DNA of 64,000 bases from Setophaga petechia. Its lineage: Eukaryota; Chordata; Aves; Passeriformes; Parulidae. The notes beneath the pieces are model-generated. The model saw only the letters and a program-made list of their open reading frames with translations. It was not told the origin of the DNA and made no database searches. Made by a program: the position numbers and the translations under genes. This document shows positions 12,910-26,420 of the stretch, one piece after another (position 1 is the stretch's first letter; each line of letters starts with the position of its first letter). The DNA lies in contig JANCRA010000012.1 of NCBI GenBank assembly GCA_024362935.1, forward strand, positions 806,001 to 870,000, given 5' to 3'.

Positions 12910-13300
12910 AATCCTGGATGGCAGAACAAGCAGAGCAGTGATCGAGGGGAGGCTGCTTGTCCTTTCACTGGTGATAACATAGACTGTCTAGAAAGCTGCT
13001 TCCAAAGTACACTCTTAGATTCAAGCCATTTCTCTTTTATTTCAAAGAAATAAACCTGCTAAATACAAAATAATGCTTTAAGGATCCATTTGCATTGTAA
13101 TCTGTAAATATGGAAATAATTTTCTTTTTTATTTAATGAGATTTATATTGAGAAGTTGTTGCTTATTTAGATATTCTTGTCAATATCTGATTGCACATAA
13201 CTGGACAAGTTCTTTACACTGAGATGTAATAGTTTACCAGCCTGTGGTTTCTTCTTTTTTTTTTTCCATGAATTTACAATAAATGCAGTTTGAAGCTTTC
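12910..13300 (+). other. LMOD2: LMOD2 3'UTR (approximate)
   Basis: AT-rich non-coding sequence after the stop. AATAAA signals occur at 13049-13054 and 13278-13283, the second after a T-run. Either could end the transcript, giving 3'UTRs of about 160 or 390 bases. The true cleavage site is not known from sequence alone. Confidence 0.5.
13278..13283 (+). terminator. Candidate LMOD2 poly(A) signal
   Basis: A canonical AATAAA lies 369 bases after the stop codon. An earlier AATAAA at 13049-13054 is an alternative. Confidence 0.45.
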
Positions 13301-15072
13301 AAGCAGAAACATAGTCCTGGATTTCTGTGAGTGAAAACCCTCCAGATGCTTGCATCAAGTTCATGAGCATTTGGGAAGTCTCTTGGGAAAGAACCTGAGA
13401 TCTTTCTCAGCTGCCCCTGAGCATGTGTGGAGGACAGTACCTGAGCCCATATGTTAGAGCAGTTTCATATTTGTATTGGAAAAAATGGTTTATAGGGCCA
13501 TTAAAACTAAGCTATGGGTTGTGTCAGGTCACCAGTATGGCCCACCAGGTCCTGAACCTTGGCCTGAAGAACTGGAAGATGAACAGAGCTGTAGATGACC
13601 TTGACTTAGAGGCTGATAGTTAATGTCAATATTTTAAGGAAGCAGCAGAGTTATTCAAGTGAGATTCCTTCAGTGCAAGTCCTGTCTGTAATCAGAACTA
13701 ACCCCAGTGCAGACATCCAGTCAGACAGAGAAACTTGAAAAGCAGCCTACCAACCAGGTGGAAAAAGGCTTTCCTATGGTATCAGTTGAACAACAAGCAG
13801 GGTGTGAAGTGTCAATGTGATACAGTGGAAGCAGAGCCAATGTCACTTGGAGATGCACAACTGGAGATATCACATCACAGGCAATGGCACGGATAGCCCT
13901 TCCTCATGTAGCACTAGACATCTCCCTCTGTCAAATTAGTTATGGTTCTGGGTGCTTCAGCTAGTGTGAAGGCAGTGATAACATGAAGAAAACTGAGTAG
14001 TGGCCAAAATGTTGAAAGGCAAGAAGAGAGATATGTCCAGAAGCACTACTAAGTGTTAATTAGTTTACTCATTGCAACTATAAATAACAGAATTAGTATT
14101 TCTTTTCTGTAAAGCCACACCAAAGAGAATTACTTAGGGTTACCCAGCAGTGGTACTGGAAAAGTATGGGTAAGCTTCTACCTACAAATATTAATGAGAT
14201 AGATTTTCCCAGAAACAGGAACAAATTACTGGAGGAAAATTAAGCCTAATGGAGAGGAGGCTCTTTGAATGAATTGTCAGAAATGTTACTGCCATGGCAA
14301 GAAAACAGTGAGGACACCTTTTTCTTTTGTATTTATTGACCAAAACATACCAAAAGCAATTTATAACTGACTGAAACACATTGCAACAATTTTCTTCTTG
14401 CTCAGGATCACAACTACTCATGCGGATTTCTAGATGCAACATTACAGTATGATTGGTCTTTAGCTGCCTTTATAATTGCATAGGCTCCCATAGCGTAAAA
14501 ATTGACCTGTGGTCAATCTCCTGTGACCAAATGGAAGTTGGGGCTTGGGATCTTCTGAGGATGGAAGCAATGCTGGAATGCAGACCACACTCAGGAGCAG
14601 ACCTGTGGCCCCAGACCTTGTACACAGAAGCTTGAGGAGGATGAGAAACATCCTGGATGTTTAATCAAATGGCAAAAGCAGCTAAGCAGCTGCAAGGGAA
14701 AGTAAAAGGCAATGAGGGAACTCAGGGAAAGCACGATGGAAAGGATTTGGACAAGATGAGTAAACATTTTTAAAAAACAGTACCATGCTTTTGAGAAAAG
14801 AAGTAGAGTGACAAGTGAGGAAACTGTATGAGAGGTGAAAAATTACATAGAAAAAGGAGATGATAAAGAAGAAAATGAATACTGAAAAGTGTCAGATGAG
14901 AGAAGAGAAAAATGTGAATAGAGTAAAAGCCTAGAGAAAAGGGAAGAGGGAAGAATTCATTTTTCAGGTTGTTAAGAGCTGCTGGAATTACCCTTTTGCA
15001 GTAGGAGAGGACAATGGGCACAGCTCCTATAAAGCTTTGTCCAGAGCTCCCAGTGGTGACTGCCGAGTGGCC

Positions 15073-15450
15073 ATGAGCCCTCTGGGGCGTGAGCCCTGCC
15101 CTGTGAGCCCTGCTCTGAGGTGTGAGCCCTGCTCTGAGGTGCTGAGCCCTGCTCTGGGGTGTGAGCCCTGCTCTGAGGTGCTGAGCCCTGCTCTGGGGTC
15201 TGAGCCCTGCTCTGGGGTGTGAGCCCTGCTCTGTGAGCCCTGCTCTGAGGTGTGAGCCCTGCTCTGTGAGCCCTGCTCTGTGAGCCCTGCTCTGAGGTGT
15301 GAGCCCTGCTCTGAGGTGTGAGCCCTGCTCTGTGAGCCCTGCTCTGGGGTGTGAGCCCTGCTCTGGGGTGTGAGCCCTGCTCTGGGGTGTGAGCCCTGCT
15401 CTGAGGTGCTGGGCCCTGCTCTGAGGTGTGAGCCCTGCTCTGAGGTGCTG
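15073..15450. repeat. GC-rich minisatellite, 15- to 21-bp units
   Basis: Roughly twenty tandem copies of a unit built on GTGAGCCCTGCTCTG. Units differ by an optional suffix (none, AGGT, GGGT, or AGGTGC), so unit length switches between 15, 19 and 21 bases. Because no unit variant brings in a stop on the - strand, long artificial frames arise there (repeating EQGSHPRAGLT-type peptide). These are not judged genuine genes. Confidence 0.95.
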
Positions 15451-16209
15451 TGCAGCTGCAGGAGCAGCAGCCCTGTGCGGCTATCCAAGCTCTGTGCCAC
15501 ACTCCCTTCCCAAGGGTCAAGTCCTGTCCTTAGCCAAAGTCTAATCTGGGCCATTACCTTCTGCCTGCACACATTTCACAGCAGTTTCCCTTGGAGGCAT
15601 TTCAAGGCATGGCTCCCATTTGCAGAGCCACAAGGCACCCCCAAACCCTTGTTAAGGTTTTGATGCCCTTCTGAAAGGAAAGCCAGGCCCCTTGCCTCTG
15701 GGGTGTCAGCTCTGCTGCCAGGGATGCTGAGCTCCCTCACAGATGTGTCCAAGGAGCAATCTCTTCTCCATTCTAACAGGCAAGCACCCTATGACAAAGC
15801 ACCCCAACTGGGAGATACTCTGTTGCCTTCCTGGACAGTAATCTGGTTTGGCAGGAGCCAAGAGGTGCCAAGATGTGTTTCTGTCTTGGGAACAGGCACC
15901 CCTGGGGCCCAGGTCCTGCCTGTAAACTCAGTTCACTTCTTTTTGCTCACAAGGAGACAACTGATCTCTGCTGGAAGGCTGCCTCTTGTTTGACCTGCAG
16001 AAAAGGAGTTCTGGAGTCAGCTCCTGCACATCCTGTGCTATGCTCCCATCAGAGATGGACACAGGAGCCCCAGTTTGCAGATATGCTCCTCATTTGGACT
16101 CATGAGGCTCCTGCAGTGGGTGGCCATCCATTTTCTCTGAAAGACCAGTCAGAGAATCAAACACATCAAAATCCATCATCTGTGCGTTCCATGCGTAACA
16201 GCACAATTC

Positions 16210-16712
16210 ACACTGTGAGGCAGCACCTCAGCTCCTGTACACCTCCCTGCAGAAGGACACTGAGGGGCTGGAGCGTGTCCAGAGGAGGACAGAGAGCTGG
16301 TGAAGAGTCTGGAGAGTGAGTCACAGCAGAAGTGTCTGAGGGAGCTGGGTGTGCTCAGCCTGGAGACAAGGGAGCCCTTGTTGCTCTCTGTAACTACCTG
16401 ACAGAAGGCTGTAACCAGGTGGGGGTCAGGCTCCTCTCCCAGAGTGACAGAACAAGAGGAAATGCTCTCAAATTTCACCAGGGAAAGTTTAGACTGGGTA
16501 TTAAAAATTTTTTCTTCATCAAAATGGTGATCAAGTAATAGAATAGGCTGAGCAGGGAAGTGGTGGAAATGTCCCTGGAAGAGTTCACCAAATGTGTAGC
16601 TGTGGTGCTTAGAGTCATGGTTTAGAGGTGAATCTGGCAGTGCTGGATTAAGAGTTAGACTCAATGATCCTAGACGTTATTTCCAACCTTAATGATTCTC
16701 TGCTTCTATAAA
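16210..16712 (+). mobile_element. Truncated CR1 LINE (3' end)
   Basis: It carries the CR1 3' region in sense orientation: 'ctggagcgtgtccagagga', 'agggagctgggtgtgctcag', 'cctggagacaa', 'gtgacagaacaagaggaaat', 'tttagactgggtatta', then 'aagagttagactcaatgatc', 'ttatttccaaccttaatga' and a degenerate ATTCTNTG-type 8-bp terminal repeat (near 16693-16712). It is diverged and 5' truncated with no intact reverse transcriptase. Confidence 0.9.
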
Positions 16713-19700
16713 AGAGCTGAAAGAACCAGAAATACCAGAGCCTGACTGCTACCTGTAAATCCATTATGTGGCCCTTTAGGTCATGCCTCACCACCCAGGG
16801 AAGTGGCTGAAATTATAGAAAGAAAAGGAGTTCATAAAAGAGCAAGAAATTTTATTTTCACATCTTCTGGAAGTTTTGTTGCTTCCTTCAGAGTTCCTCT
16901 TGGTGTTCTGGACAGTGACCCACCTAGCAAGGGCTTGGATGAGCAGAGGGGATTCTTGCCCTGCAGAGGTGATTCCGTCCCACCAAACAGGGCAGGTGGC
17001 CATGGGGGCTCCTGCCAGGTGAATCCACATCCATTTCTGGAGGCCAAGTCTGTGCTGCACACAAGTGGGGAGCCAGAAGAGCTGGTGTGGGACAGTCCCT
17101 GCATGGTGTGGTGGGAGAATGGATATCCTGAGAGGCTGTGAGGCAGAGGAGTGGGAAGCTGCAGCCAAGGCCTCTCCTTGCCCACATGGCAGCACAACAC
17201 AGTTATGGCTCTTGCAGAGCACAGCAGAAGCTGTGAGTATTGCAGACTTCCATGCCACCACTTGTACATCTTTCGTAGAAGTCCATCAGTTCAGGGGAAG
17301 TAATGATTAAGGCAGAGCAGCTCCACACCCAAATTAGAGAGGGCTTCTCTGCAGGCTGTTTAGAGAGTGGCACGAATGACCACCATAAGTTAGCCATGAG
17401 TTAGCCATGAAGGGGGTACTTGCAGTGTCTGGATGTAAGGGGAGAGGTAGCTCCAAACCCTATTTTCACAGGTGCAGGCCCAAGTGAAACAGCATCTGGA
17501 AGGGTGTGTACAATTTCAGTAACTAACAGCCAGGAAAAATTGTTTTGAATTGGAAGCAAGACAGAAAATGGCTGGGATAATTGGGGAACTGAAGAGGCTG
17601 TCCTGTGAGAGAGATGAGAACAGGTGGTGGGATCAATCTAGCCAAACAAAGGCTCAAAGGGATTTCAGCTCATGTCTATAAATACTGCAATGTGGAAGGA
17701 GCTATGGGACATAGTTAGCAGTAGGGAAAAAACCCAGAAACTGTGCATGACTGCATTTGGATGAGAAATTAGAAGACATATCCAAACTCTTAGAACAAGA
17801 AGGTGCTTGGAACAGCCTTCCCATTGAAAAAGAAGGGACAAATTCTTACTGTTAAAATAGTTTAAAAGCTTATGAAAATAGTAGTATGGTTTGCTGTTTT
17901 CAGAAGCAGAAGCCTGAAACTGGTAACACAGAAGCTCTACCATTATTAAATTAATGCTCTTAGATGTGATAACTCCACAGGATCTACAACCTAGAATAGT
18001 ACTGAAAGTTGTAAAAATCTCCTACAATTTGTAGTAAGATGCTCTGTTTTCAAATCCATGCAAGTGAGATGTTACTTTATATAAAGACTATCACATAGAA
18101 ACTAAAGTCTTTTGCTAGATTATGGCTTAATACCATCCACACTTGATGCCAGCAGGAAAACCATAATTTACTAAAGGGAGTAGAATTTTGTTCACATATT
18201 GATAAGCCCAGCACTGCAGGTACACTCTCTGGTTATGACAGATCTGTTTGTCCAATGCTGCACTTATGACAGAATTAATTTTTAATTTCTCAAAAGTTAT
18301 AAAACAATTTACTTTGACTTGCCTGTTCAGTTACTTGACTCTGAATTTTAAGTTCTTAAATAGGATAGTGATAATTATGCCATACACATAGGGAGAAATA
18401 CTGCACCCAGGGAAAAAAGCCTTGCTTAGAAAAAAAACTGTGTGCCTATATCACTGCTCTTTACAATCACCTGGTGATTTGTGGTGGCCCATTTTATATC
18501 AGTAGCATTAGATGCTGTTCCATTCACACATGTGAAGTATCTGTCCACTCACAGTGTTTCAAGTTAGGCACTAAATGAATTTTCTGTGATTTTTGCAGTA
18601 TTTTAGTAATTTTATTTTCTCTGGCAGTTCTCTTGCTCTGGGAAGCACAGAGGACTCACGTTTAAGAGCTGTTACTCAGAAAACACCATTATCAAGGGAC
18701 AACATCTCAATATCTTACCTCTTGGTGGGACTTGAACTTCCCAGTCCTCAGGCTCACCATGAGCTGCCAAGACCTGGAGCCAGGAAGGAGGAGGACTAGG
18801 GACAGGGGGTGCTGCCACAGCTTGGGTGGGCAAAGGGAAGGTGTGAATCTGGGCAGAGCACGTGGGGGACTGGTGCAGATGGGGGAGCTCCCAGCATGGA
18901 CTGACCATCTGCCCCAGCTCCACGCTGCTCCCTGCCATGCCAGGGCTGTCCTGCAAGGACACCACGGGCTGAAGGTCTGCCATGGGGTGCAACCTTGTGT
19001 GAAACTGAAAGGCAAAGGAGACAGCACAACAGCTGAGGGCTTTCTTTCTGTGTAAATAGTGGAAAAATGGGACAGCTGCAGGGTAGCTGGGGCACTATCA
19101 GATCCAGATGTAACTGTTCTGTGTCAAAAGGATGGATCAGTCCAAAAGAAAAATGGAGATATGAAAAAATTCTGTCATTGTGGAAAGCAAGGAAATAGTC
19201 TATCTGCCAGTTGTATTTATTTCTATCTGTAACCTTTGACTACTTTCACCTTCAAATGATTATGAATTTTATAAAGCCTTTTTAATGGCAAAAAAAAATT
19301 TGAGTTATTATTTATGACACAGGGCAAGATGTTTTTCCTTTATTAAAATACAGTCACAGTAAAAATTCTTACTGAGTGTGTGGTAAGAGCCCAGACATGT
19401 ATCTCAAAGCCAAGACTGAGGGTTATGTCCTGGGCTGTTTGTATACTCCGGGTATATTTTTTGATTTGTTATACCTCTCCTTTGCCTTGGAGACATCAGT
19501 ACTGATCCATCTCACAGCAGTGATCCATCTCACAGTACTGCAAGGTTATGTTCACATAGACTGAAGTGTGCTCCAAGATCCTCAGGTATCAAGTGCTGTT
19601 GGATTCATTATTACGATATTTATTTTATTTTAATTTTTGCTAACAGGAATACTTTAACTGGTGGAATATAAATGAATATTTCTAAATGGTGTATTTATAA

Positions 19701-21563
19701 ATGGTGAGAGAAGCACAGTCCATGATCCAATGCAGGAAATTTTGTAAACGCAGATGAGGCAAGCCATGAGGATAGGAGTCTCACAGCTGACCTGGCTGTG
19801 AAAGAATGCCTGTGAAAAGGAAGACATGCCATTTCTGCCATTCCCTCATTTAAGAAACAAGAATCTAAGGAACTGATAGTCAGAAATGCTTATGCACTCT
19901 GGGGAGGATGAATCTGGGATGATTCCCAGGAGTGGCCTAGAAGACATTTCACCAGACAAACCAAGTATAGCCTCCACGTATGAAGACTATTTTTCTTGCA
20001 TGTAGACATAGCTGTATTTTTTAATTATCACACTCATCAAAGTTCTTGAGGGCTGCCAAGGAGCTACAGTTAAAGCAGTGAATTTTGCAGGCACCTGAAG
20101 GAAGTGTTTATGTGTACACAGTGTGGGGTCACCCCTGTTGCTTGGTCTCAGCTTACTGCTCTCTAAATCTGCGACCCATGCATGTGTTGCTGTGTTTCAC
20201 AAACAAGTTGGAAGGCAACAGTGCTCGAGTTTCATGTGCTCTTAATCACTTCTGCCAAATTCCAGCCCTTTGTTTTCCTCCTCCCCAAGTGTGCCCAGAC
20301 TGTGGCAGGTCAGTCTCAGCTGTGGAGGGTGGGCAGGAACAAGCAAACGCTGCCCATGTTGTGAGTGGTGAGACAGGCACCAGCACCAGTCCAGGTTTGT
20401 GACTGCACAGGCAGCACCCAGACAGATACTCCAGGGCAAATACTCCTGCCTTTCATCCCAGTTTAGCATGGGTTTGGGTGTGTTACAAGCCCTTGTTAGA
20501 AGATTTATGTCATCCCATGCCAGGATTATCTTCTGTCTAGCCACTCATGAGCTAAACTTTACAGTCTCTGCTAAAGTTTAAAGTGACTAAAATCAGTCTG
20601 AGATCCAGTCACTCCAAACATCCCAGTAGCTGGATTTTAGGTGCAACACCAGCTGATGCAGCTCCAGGACAATTTTGCAGGTCTGGATGTGCACTGTAGA
20701 AAAAAAAATCAACCAACAAAAAGGAAGACTGTTCCAGTTTTCTTCCCTAGATGTCTCACTGCAGTTTCAGAGCTGTGTTGCTGGTGCAAGGAGATTCTGG
20801 GAACCTCTAGCTAGGAACAGAGGGAGGACAGTATTAGGTAGCATGGATTTAGCTTGGATTTAATTTTTCTGGATCACCATAAGCTCTTAGTGACTCCAGA
20901 GCCACAGATGTTGATAGTTGATAGGCCAGCGCAGCTGAGCAGCCTGAATAACCCCCCGTGCCACTGGCTCCCACTCTCGAATTCCCACTGCAAAGAATCC
21001 CACAGGTCACATGGAGAACTGAGCTCACAGCTGGGTGCCAGACAATCCTGAGCCCTAATCCTGCTCTGACAGCACCCTGTTACAAGACATGGTGTTACCT
21101 CAAGGGCACTGAGCACGTTTTGTCAGCTTCCTGTCTGCAGAGCATAAAAACTCCTCCAGACTGGCCTTTGCTCCCAGAAAACATCAAACATAATTAAACT
21201 GGCTCTTAAAAATACATAGTAGATGGGGCTCCCAGTCTCCCTAAACAATGTCCATTGGGAAGTCTTATTTAGTTCTTTGTCATCTTCTTAGATGAAAAGT
21301 AAGGTCATTGATATCAACCACACTGGACATGGAGGACCATTCACAATGGATAGTTATTATTTGACTACCTCAGAGTGGCAATGAATGGCCTTATCTGTGA
21401 GTGACTGAGCAGCATGGCACTACTACAACTTGCTGTGTCTCATTCTAATGCCGAATTAAATGCAGGGTGAGCGGACCTGTTCAACGCAGGGGGCACTAGC
21501 TCCTCAGACAGCCACCCTCAGGGCCCTCAGCTCCCTGCCCTGTCAGCCAGCTGTGATCCCACT

Positions 21564-21728
21564 ACAGACTGATCCTGAGGCTGTCACACTGATCCTGAAA
21601 CTGTCACACTGATCCTGAGGCAGTCAGATTGATCCTGAGGCAGTCACACTGATCCTGAGGCAGTCACACTGATCCTGAGGCACTCAGACTGATCCTGAGG
21701 CAGTCACACTGATCCTGAGGCAGTCAGC
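21564..21728. repeat. 20-bp minisatellite, eight copies
   Basis: GATCCTGA recurs at exactly 20-base steps (21571, 21591, 21611, 21631, 21651, 21671, 21691, 21711). The linker is mainly GGCAGTCACACT with small changes. Non-coding. Confidence 0.95.
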
Positions 21729-21796
21729 TTTCCCCCCTGAAGCACCTTTCTCCTCAGCTTTATTCCCCACCAGAGGAGATGTGGTGCTGAGTAACT

Positions 21797-21854
21797 GGGA
21801 ATGTGGGGTCCTTATCCCATTTCGGGGAATGTGGGGTCCTTATCGCATTTGGGG
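21797..21854. repeat. 28-bp tandem duplication
   Basis: Two near-identical copies of GGAATGTGGGGTCCTTATC followed by C/G-CATTT, offset by 28 bases. It is a local duplication just right of the 20-bp minisatellite. Confidence 0.85.
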
Positions 21855-22821
21855 ATCTGTATTACCCAAGACTGCTCTCCCATCACGTGCTCTGCCTGTG
21901 GATTGCCTGATACTGTCTCATCATTGCACTGACATTAGCAGTGCCACCTGGGACAAAGAGGCAATGGGGTGATAGATGCAGAGGTTCTTTCATTAGAGAT
22001 GGGTCAATTCATTACTTCCAAGGTGGAATTTCTGGGTCTCCAGTGCTGCTGTTGTGGTGAGACTCACATGCCTGAGATGGTTCAAAGCAAAGACCTGAAC
22101 TTCACTGTCATATTTCAATGAATGTCTAAACACCTGCTTACCAAATCAGCTTCTTTCCAAGATGATAAATATTTAACCCCTCCTCCAAATGGAGCAGTGG
22201 TCTCAAAAGATTTTAAATTTGACTATAGCTTTGTTTATAGGATATTTTCTTCTTTGAAATTCGAGGTTAATGCATCTCTTGGGCAGACTCAGGGTCTCAT
22301 TTGATTTGAAATGAAGAAGTCTGGAGAGTTCATTACTTCTGGGGCAAATGGTAAAATTTCTCAGTTCTTCAACAAGCCATGAGGCGGAAAACTGCAGGGC
22401 TGTTCCGTCCTTTTGCTGGGTCTGAGGGAGCTGCAATGATCTGTGAAAAGAAGATTTAAATGTGTTCATCTTGTTCCAGTATTTGCCAGCAAAAGATGCA
22501 GCCTCCTGTCCTGATGTCATGGGAGGATTCCAGGGCCCTCCCTGGAATTTAAAAGCAAGCATTGGGCTTGAGTAGTTATTTCTGACACAGAATCCCATAC
22601 TTTAAAGCAGAACATCTGGTTTAGTTGAAACCAGCTGGGGATGACCTGAAGGCAAATCAGGAGTTGCATAATTACACTTAGCTTCTAAGTGAAATTAGGG
22701 ATTTAGTCTGGAAATTCTGTTGAAGCTCTCGCTCTACTCTGATCTGCCTCTTATATTATAATCCTTCAAAATGCAAACACTGAACTAACCAGTGCTGGCA
22801 GAATTTCATTCACAGTATCTG

Positions 22822-22909
22822 TACAGCTGCTTTTGAGTGGGGCCCACACTCAAAAGCAGCTGTAGAATGCAGCCTTCCCCTCTGTGCTGCAGAGGGGAAG
22901 GCTGCATTC
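22822..22909. repeat. Two abutting perfect inverted repeats (double hairpin)
   Basis: Hairpin 1 has arms 22822-22839 and 22847-22864 (18 of 18 paired, 7-base loop GGGCCCA). Hairpin 2 begins at the next base, with arms 22865-22884 and 22890-22909 (20 of 20 paired, 5-base loop TGCTG). The pair lies just before the start of a CR1 copy. No flanking duplication was seen. It may be a template-switch rearrangement, a structured element or an assembly error. Confidence 0.9.
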
Positions 22910-22954
22910 AAATATATGAGCAGGAAAAGACGCTACAGTAAGGACGTCTACCTT

Positions 22955-23402
22955 GAAGCAAGTCCAGATGAGGCCATCAAGTTGATTAGAGGGATGGAGC
23001 ACCTTTTCTATGTGAAAAAGCTAAGAGAAATGGGATTGTACAGCTTGGAAAAAAGGTGGCTTGGGGTGACCTCATTGCAGCCTTCTGAAGGGAACCTATA
23101 AGAAGGTTGGAGGGGACTTTTGTAGATCAGGTAGTGACAGAACAAGGGGAATGGCTTCAAATTGAAAGACAGCAGATTTAGATTAGATATTAGGAATAAA
23201 TTCTTTACTGTGAGGGTGGTGAAACACTGAACAGGTTGCTCAGTGGATTATTATTTGTGGATGCCCCATCCCTAGAAATCTTTAAGGCCAGGTTGGATGG
23301 ACCTCTAAGAAATCTGGTCCAGTGCAAGGTGTCCCTGTCCATGCCAGGGGGCTGGAACTAAATGATCTTTAAGGAGCCTTCCAGTTCAGGCTCTATGACT
23401 CC
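22955..23402 (+). mobile_element. Truncated CR1 LINE (3' end)
   Basis: Sense-orientation CR1 3' region: 'gatgaggccatcaagttgat' and 'gagggatggagcacctttt', then 'cttggggtgacctcattgca', 'gcagatttagattagatatt', 'aggaataaattctttactgt', 'gaaacactgaacaggttgct', 'tgtccctgtccatgccaggg' and 'aaatgatctttaaggagcct'. It is 5' truncated, diverged and non-coding. Ends are approximate, and the left edge adjoins the double hairpin. Confidence 0.92.
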
Positions 23403-26400
23403 ACAGTTTTATTTGCCTTTCCCCCAAGTAGTGTGTGAAGGATCACCTTGCTGTGGGGCAGAGGTGAGCACCATCCTGCCAGTGACCTGACTTCTCACTT
23501 GCAGAGCTTTTTCACCAGCTTGGCCTCCATGCTGCATAGCACCAAATAAAGCTTGACTGTGGTCAGCTTTCCTTTTTTCTTTCCATATCTCTTGCCATTC
23601 CTCCAATAAACACTTTTAAAATATGGAGACATATCTCCATCCCTTCTATTTTCTTCTGCTGACCCTTCCCTTCATTGCAGTGTTTTGCATAGAAGAGCTT
23701 GATTTCTTTTCCACATTTGCTTTGGGTCTGTTTAGTAACTCTCTCAGAGACAAAGTCAGTGTGATTCAATGTTATCAGCTTGGGCTCAGGGGCTCTCATC
23801 AGTGTCAATCCTCACACGTCTTTCTGCTGAAGTCCACATTTTTATGCCAAAACACACCCTACAACTTTTTTTTCCCCCTCTTTAATCCTCATCTGGCATT
23901 GCTCAGGTAAAGGGAGATGAAAGCAACTGAGGTAAGGAAAAGCCAAGCCTAACCCATGAAGACAGTCTGAATCAAAGCTTCATCAGACTGCTTTTTCCTT
24001 CCCACTGGCTCTGAACCAAAACAAAAAATAAGATATCTTTTCATCTTATGTCTCACTAGTGATGAAGAATATTCCCTCCTAGTAGATATCACACAATCCC
24101 TCAGTTGACATCCTTCACTGTGTTTCAGGCAAAGGGTCATATCCTAGTGGATGTCAAGCCCCTCAAGATCTGAGCCCCCAAAATTTGAATCAAATTGAAT
24201 TTTTTTTTGTTGTTAATCAGTAGCTAGAGCTGGACATTTATGATTAAGCAATTGCATTGTGAACATTGTGTGCTTGACAAATCAATCTTTCAAGGGAACA
24301 GGAAGACAGTCCCAAGCTGAATGGGCTGTTTGGACAAGAGCCACCAGGAGTGAAGTCAGCAGAATGAGCAGTAACTGGGGGAAAGGTAATTCCAGCAGTG
24401 GGAGATCCTGACCACCAACTCATTGACCACCTACTCAAAATGAATCCAACTCAAATGGAGGGAAGAGCTGTGCATGCAGAACTAATTAGAATGAGAATGA
24501 GAGGTAAACCTTGGCAATAGGAGTTTCAGTACTAATAAATGAAAAAGTTATGTAATCTGCAACCAATTAATGCTGATGCCTTTGCGAAAATGTATAAATA
24601 GCACAATGTTTTGATGATTGAAGAGCCAGTTTTTTGTGAGTTATGTCCCACCTCCCTACTTTGTACAAACTAGAATAAAAAATAGAAATCACACCTCATC
24701 TTGGTGTGAATTGGTACTGTGCACCTGATAACAAGCCTGTGTTTGAGACAACAGCTGGAAATGTGATAAATATAAATGGGAGACTTCCTTGGTATATAAA
24801 GATAAAACTGAAACTTCCACTCTGAATCTAAGTAAATGCTCTTCAGCATTAATTTCTCAAATGCAAAAAATTCACAAAGCATTTTTAATATAGATTTGCT
24901 TCTGTTCTGTATTCTAAAAATCTTTTTTACAGCTTTTATTGGAAAGCAGCAGTTAAAACACCTGCACCACATTTAAAACATGTAATTGTATCTTGGAGGA
25001 CAAAAAAAGCTTGTTCTGGTAATAAAAGTTGTCTATCAGTAGAATTTTATGAATACAGTGCAGCATGCAGAATCAGCCTTTTTTTAAAAAGCCTTCTGCA
25101 GTACCACAGAGGTATGTCCTTTACACAGCTCCAGTCTCTGGTCAGCCTGACAATGGCCCACCCCTGTTACTAACGCCAAATGCTTCGCCAGTTTGCAAGA
25201 AACACCAAAACTGTAGCAAGAACTTGTGGAACCCTTGACACAACCTTGTACAGACTGATATCCTTCTGTGTGATGGGGCACTGCTTCAGATAGCCTAGCA
25301 AACCCCTTCTGAACTCTGTAACTCCAGTCTGTTTTGCCCTGTGCATTCGGCCATGCCCTCGTGTGCTATGGCAGAGAGACACACTGTGCAGATTGCTCCA
25401 GATGCTCCCGTCTGCAGTGTAAGCCTGTGTCTTGTGCATCAGCTACGTGCTTCTCTGAGCTAGCATACACTTCAGAGGAGAAACAGTGAGAAATGCAGAG
25501 ACAACCTCATGGCACAAGTCCCCAGCAGGTAGCTGTGGCACAGGAGAGCTGCTCAGTGGTCATTATGTAAACTAATCCTACAGGGACTCTCTCTCTGCAG
25601 ATCTTGTTTGAAATACCACACCAATTAAACATATTCTTTCCTGGGACTGAGACTGTTGCTAGGGCAGTACACCTGTACCTCTGGACTTGCTGTTGTACAT
25701 CCTGTACATCCTGGCTGTTTTCAGGACATCCCAACAGCATGCCCATGCATACACAGGACAACCAATATTTAAACTAAGTGAAAAAATTTGGTGCAAGTAC
25801 CTCTATCAGCTTCTGGCTCAGCAAGACCTTAAGGGATTTTGTAGGGCAGAAACATTTTGTCAGTTTCACTCAAATTAGCAACACAAAGGACAAAGGTTTT
25901 GTTTCTTTTTTCCTTCTTTAATGCAACAATATAGATGCTGCTAAATAAGCACCCATCTTCACAGTAGTAAAACAGGAGGTCAGATTTTAAGAGCTGCGCT
26001 TGCCCTTGTGTTTCTTAGAAGCCTTCTCTGTCTCCATGTTGACAGTGCAGCTGTTCACTGAAAATTATGCAGAAAGATTAATAAAATCTTAGCTGGAATC
26101 TAAAAATGTATGGCAAGTCCAAAAGTTTTTTAAGTAAGCACAGATCGTGTTGTTCAGATGCAATAGCTGACACATTTTTACCTTATGGCTGTAGTAGTTA
26201 TCAAGTGCAAATTTAAAAAAAAAAAAAAAAATTAATAGGGGAAAGTAAATCAATCTGACTTCAGCCACATCCTGGTCACAATTTCTCCTAATGTTCCATG
26301 ATGATCCAAGGGGCTGGGGAATAAAGTGTGACTACCATCCAGCAGCAAAAATATTATCACACACTTCAAAGCTGCTGGCTGCCTTTCCTCTAACAAAGTC

Positions 26401-26420
26401 AGAGCTCTAACGTGCACCCT

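Noticed and set aside
15027..15572. About 180-codon frames on the - strand as a repetitive protein gene
   Set aside because: They are produced by the minisatellite unit in two different frames, with no start context, splice sites or similarity.
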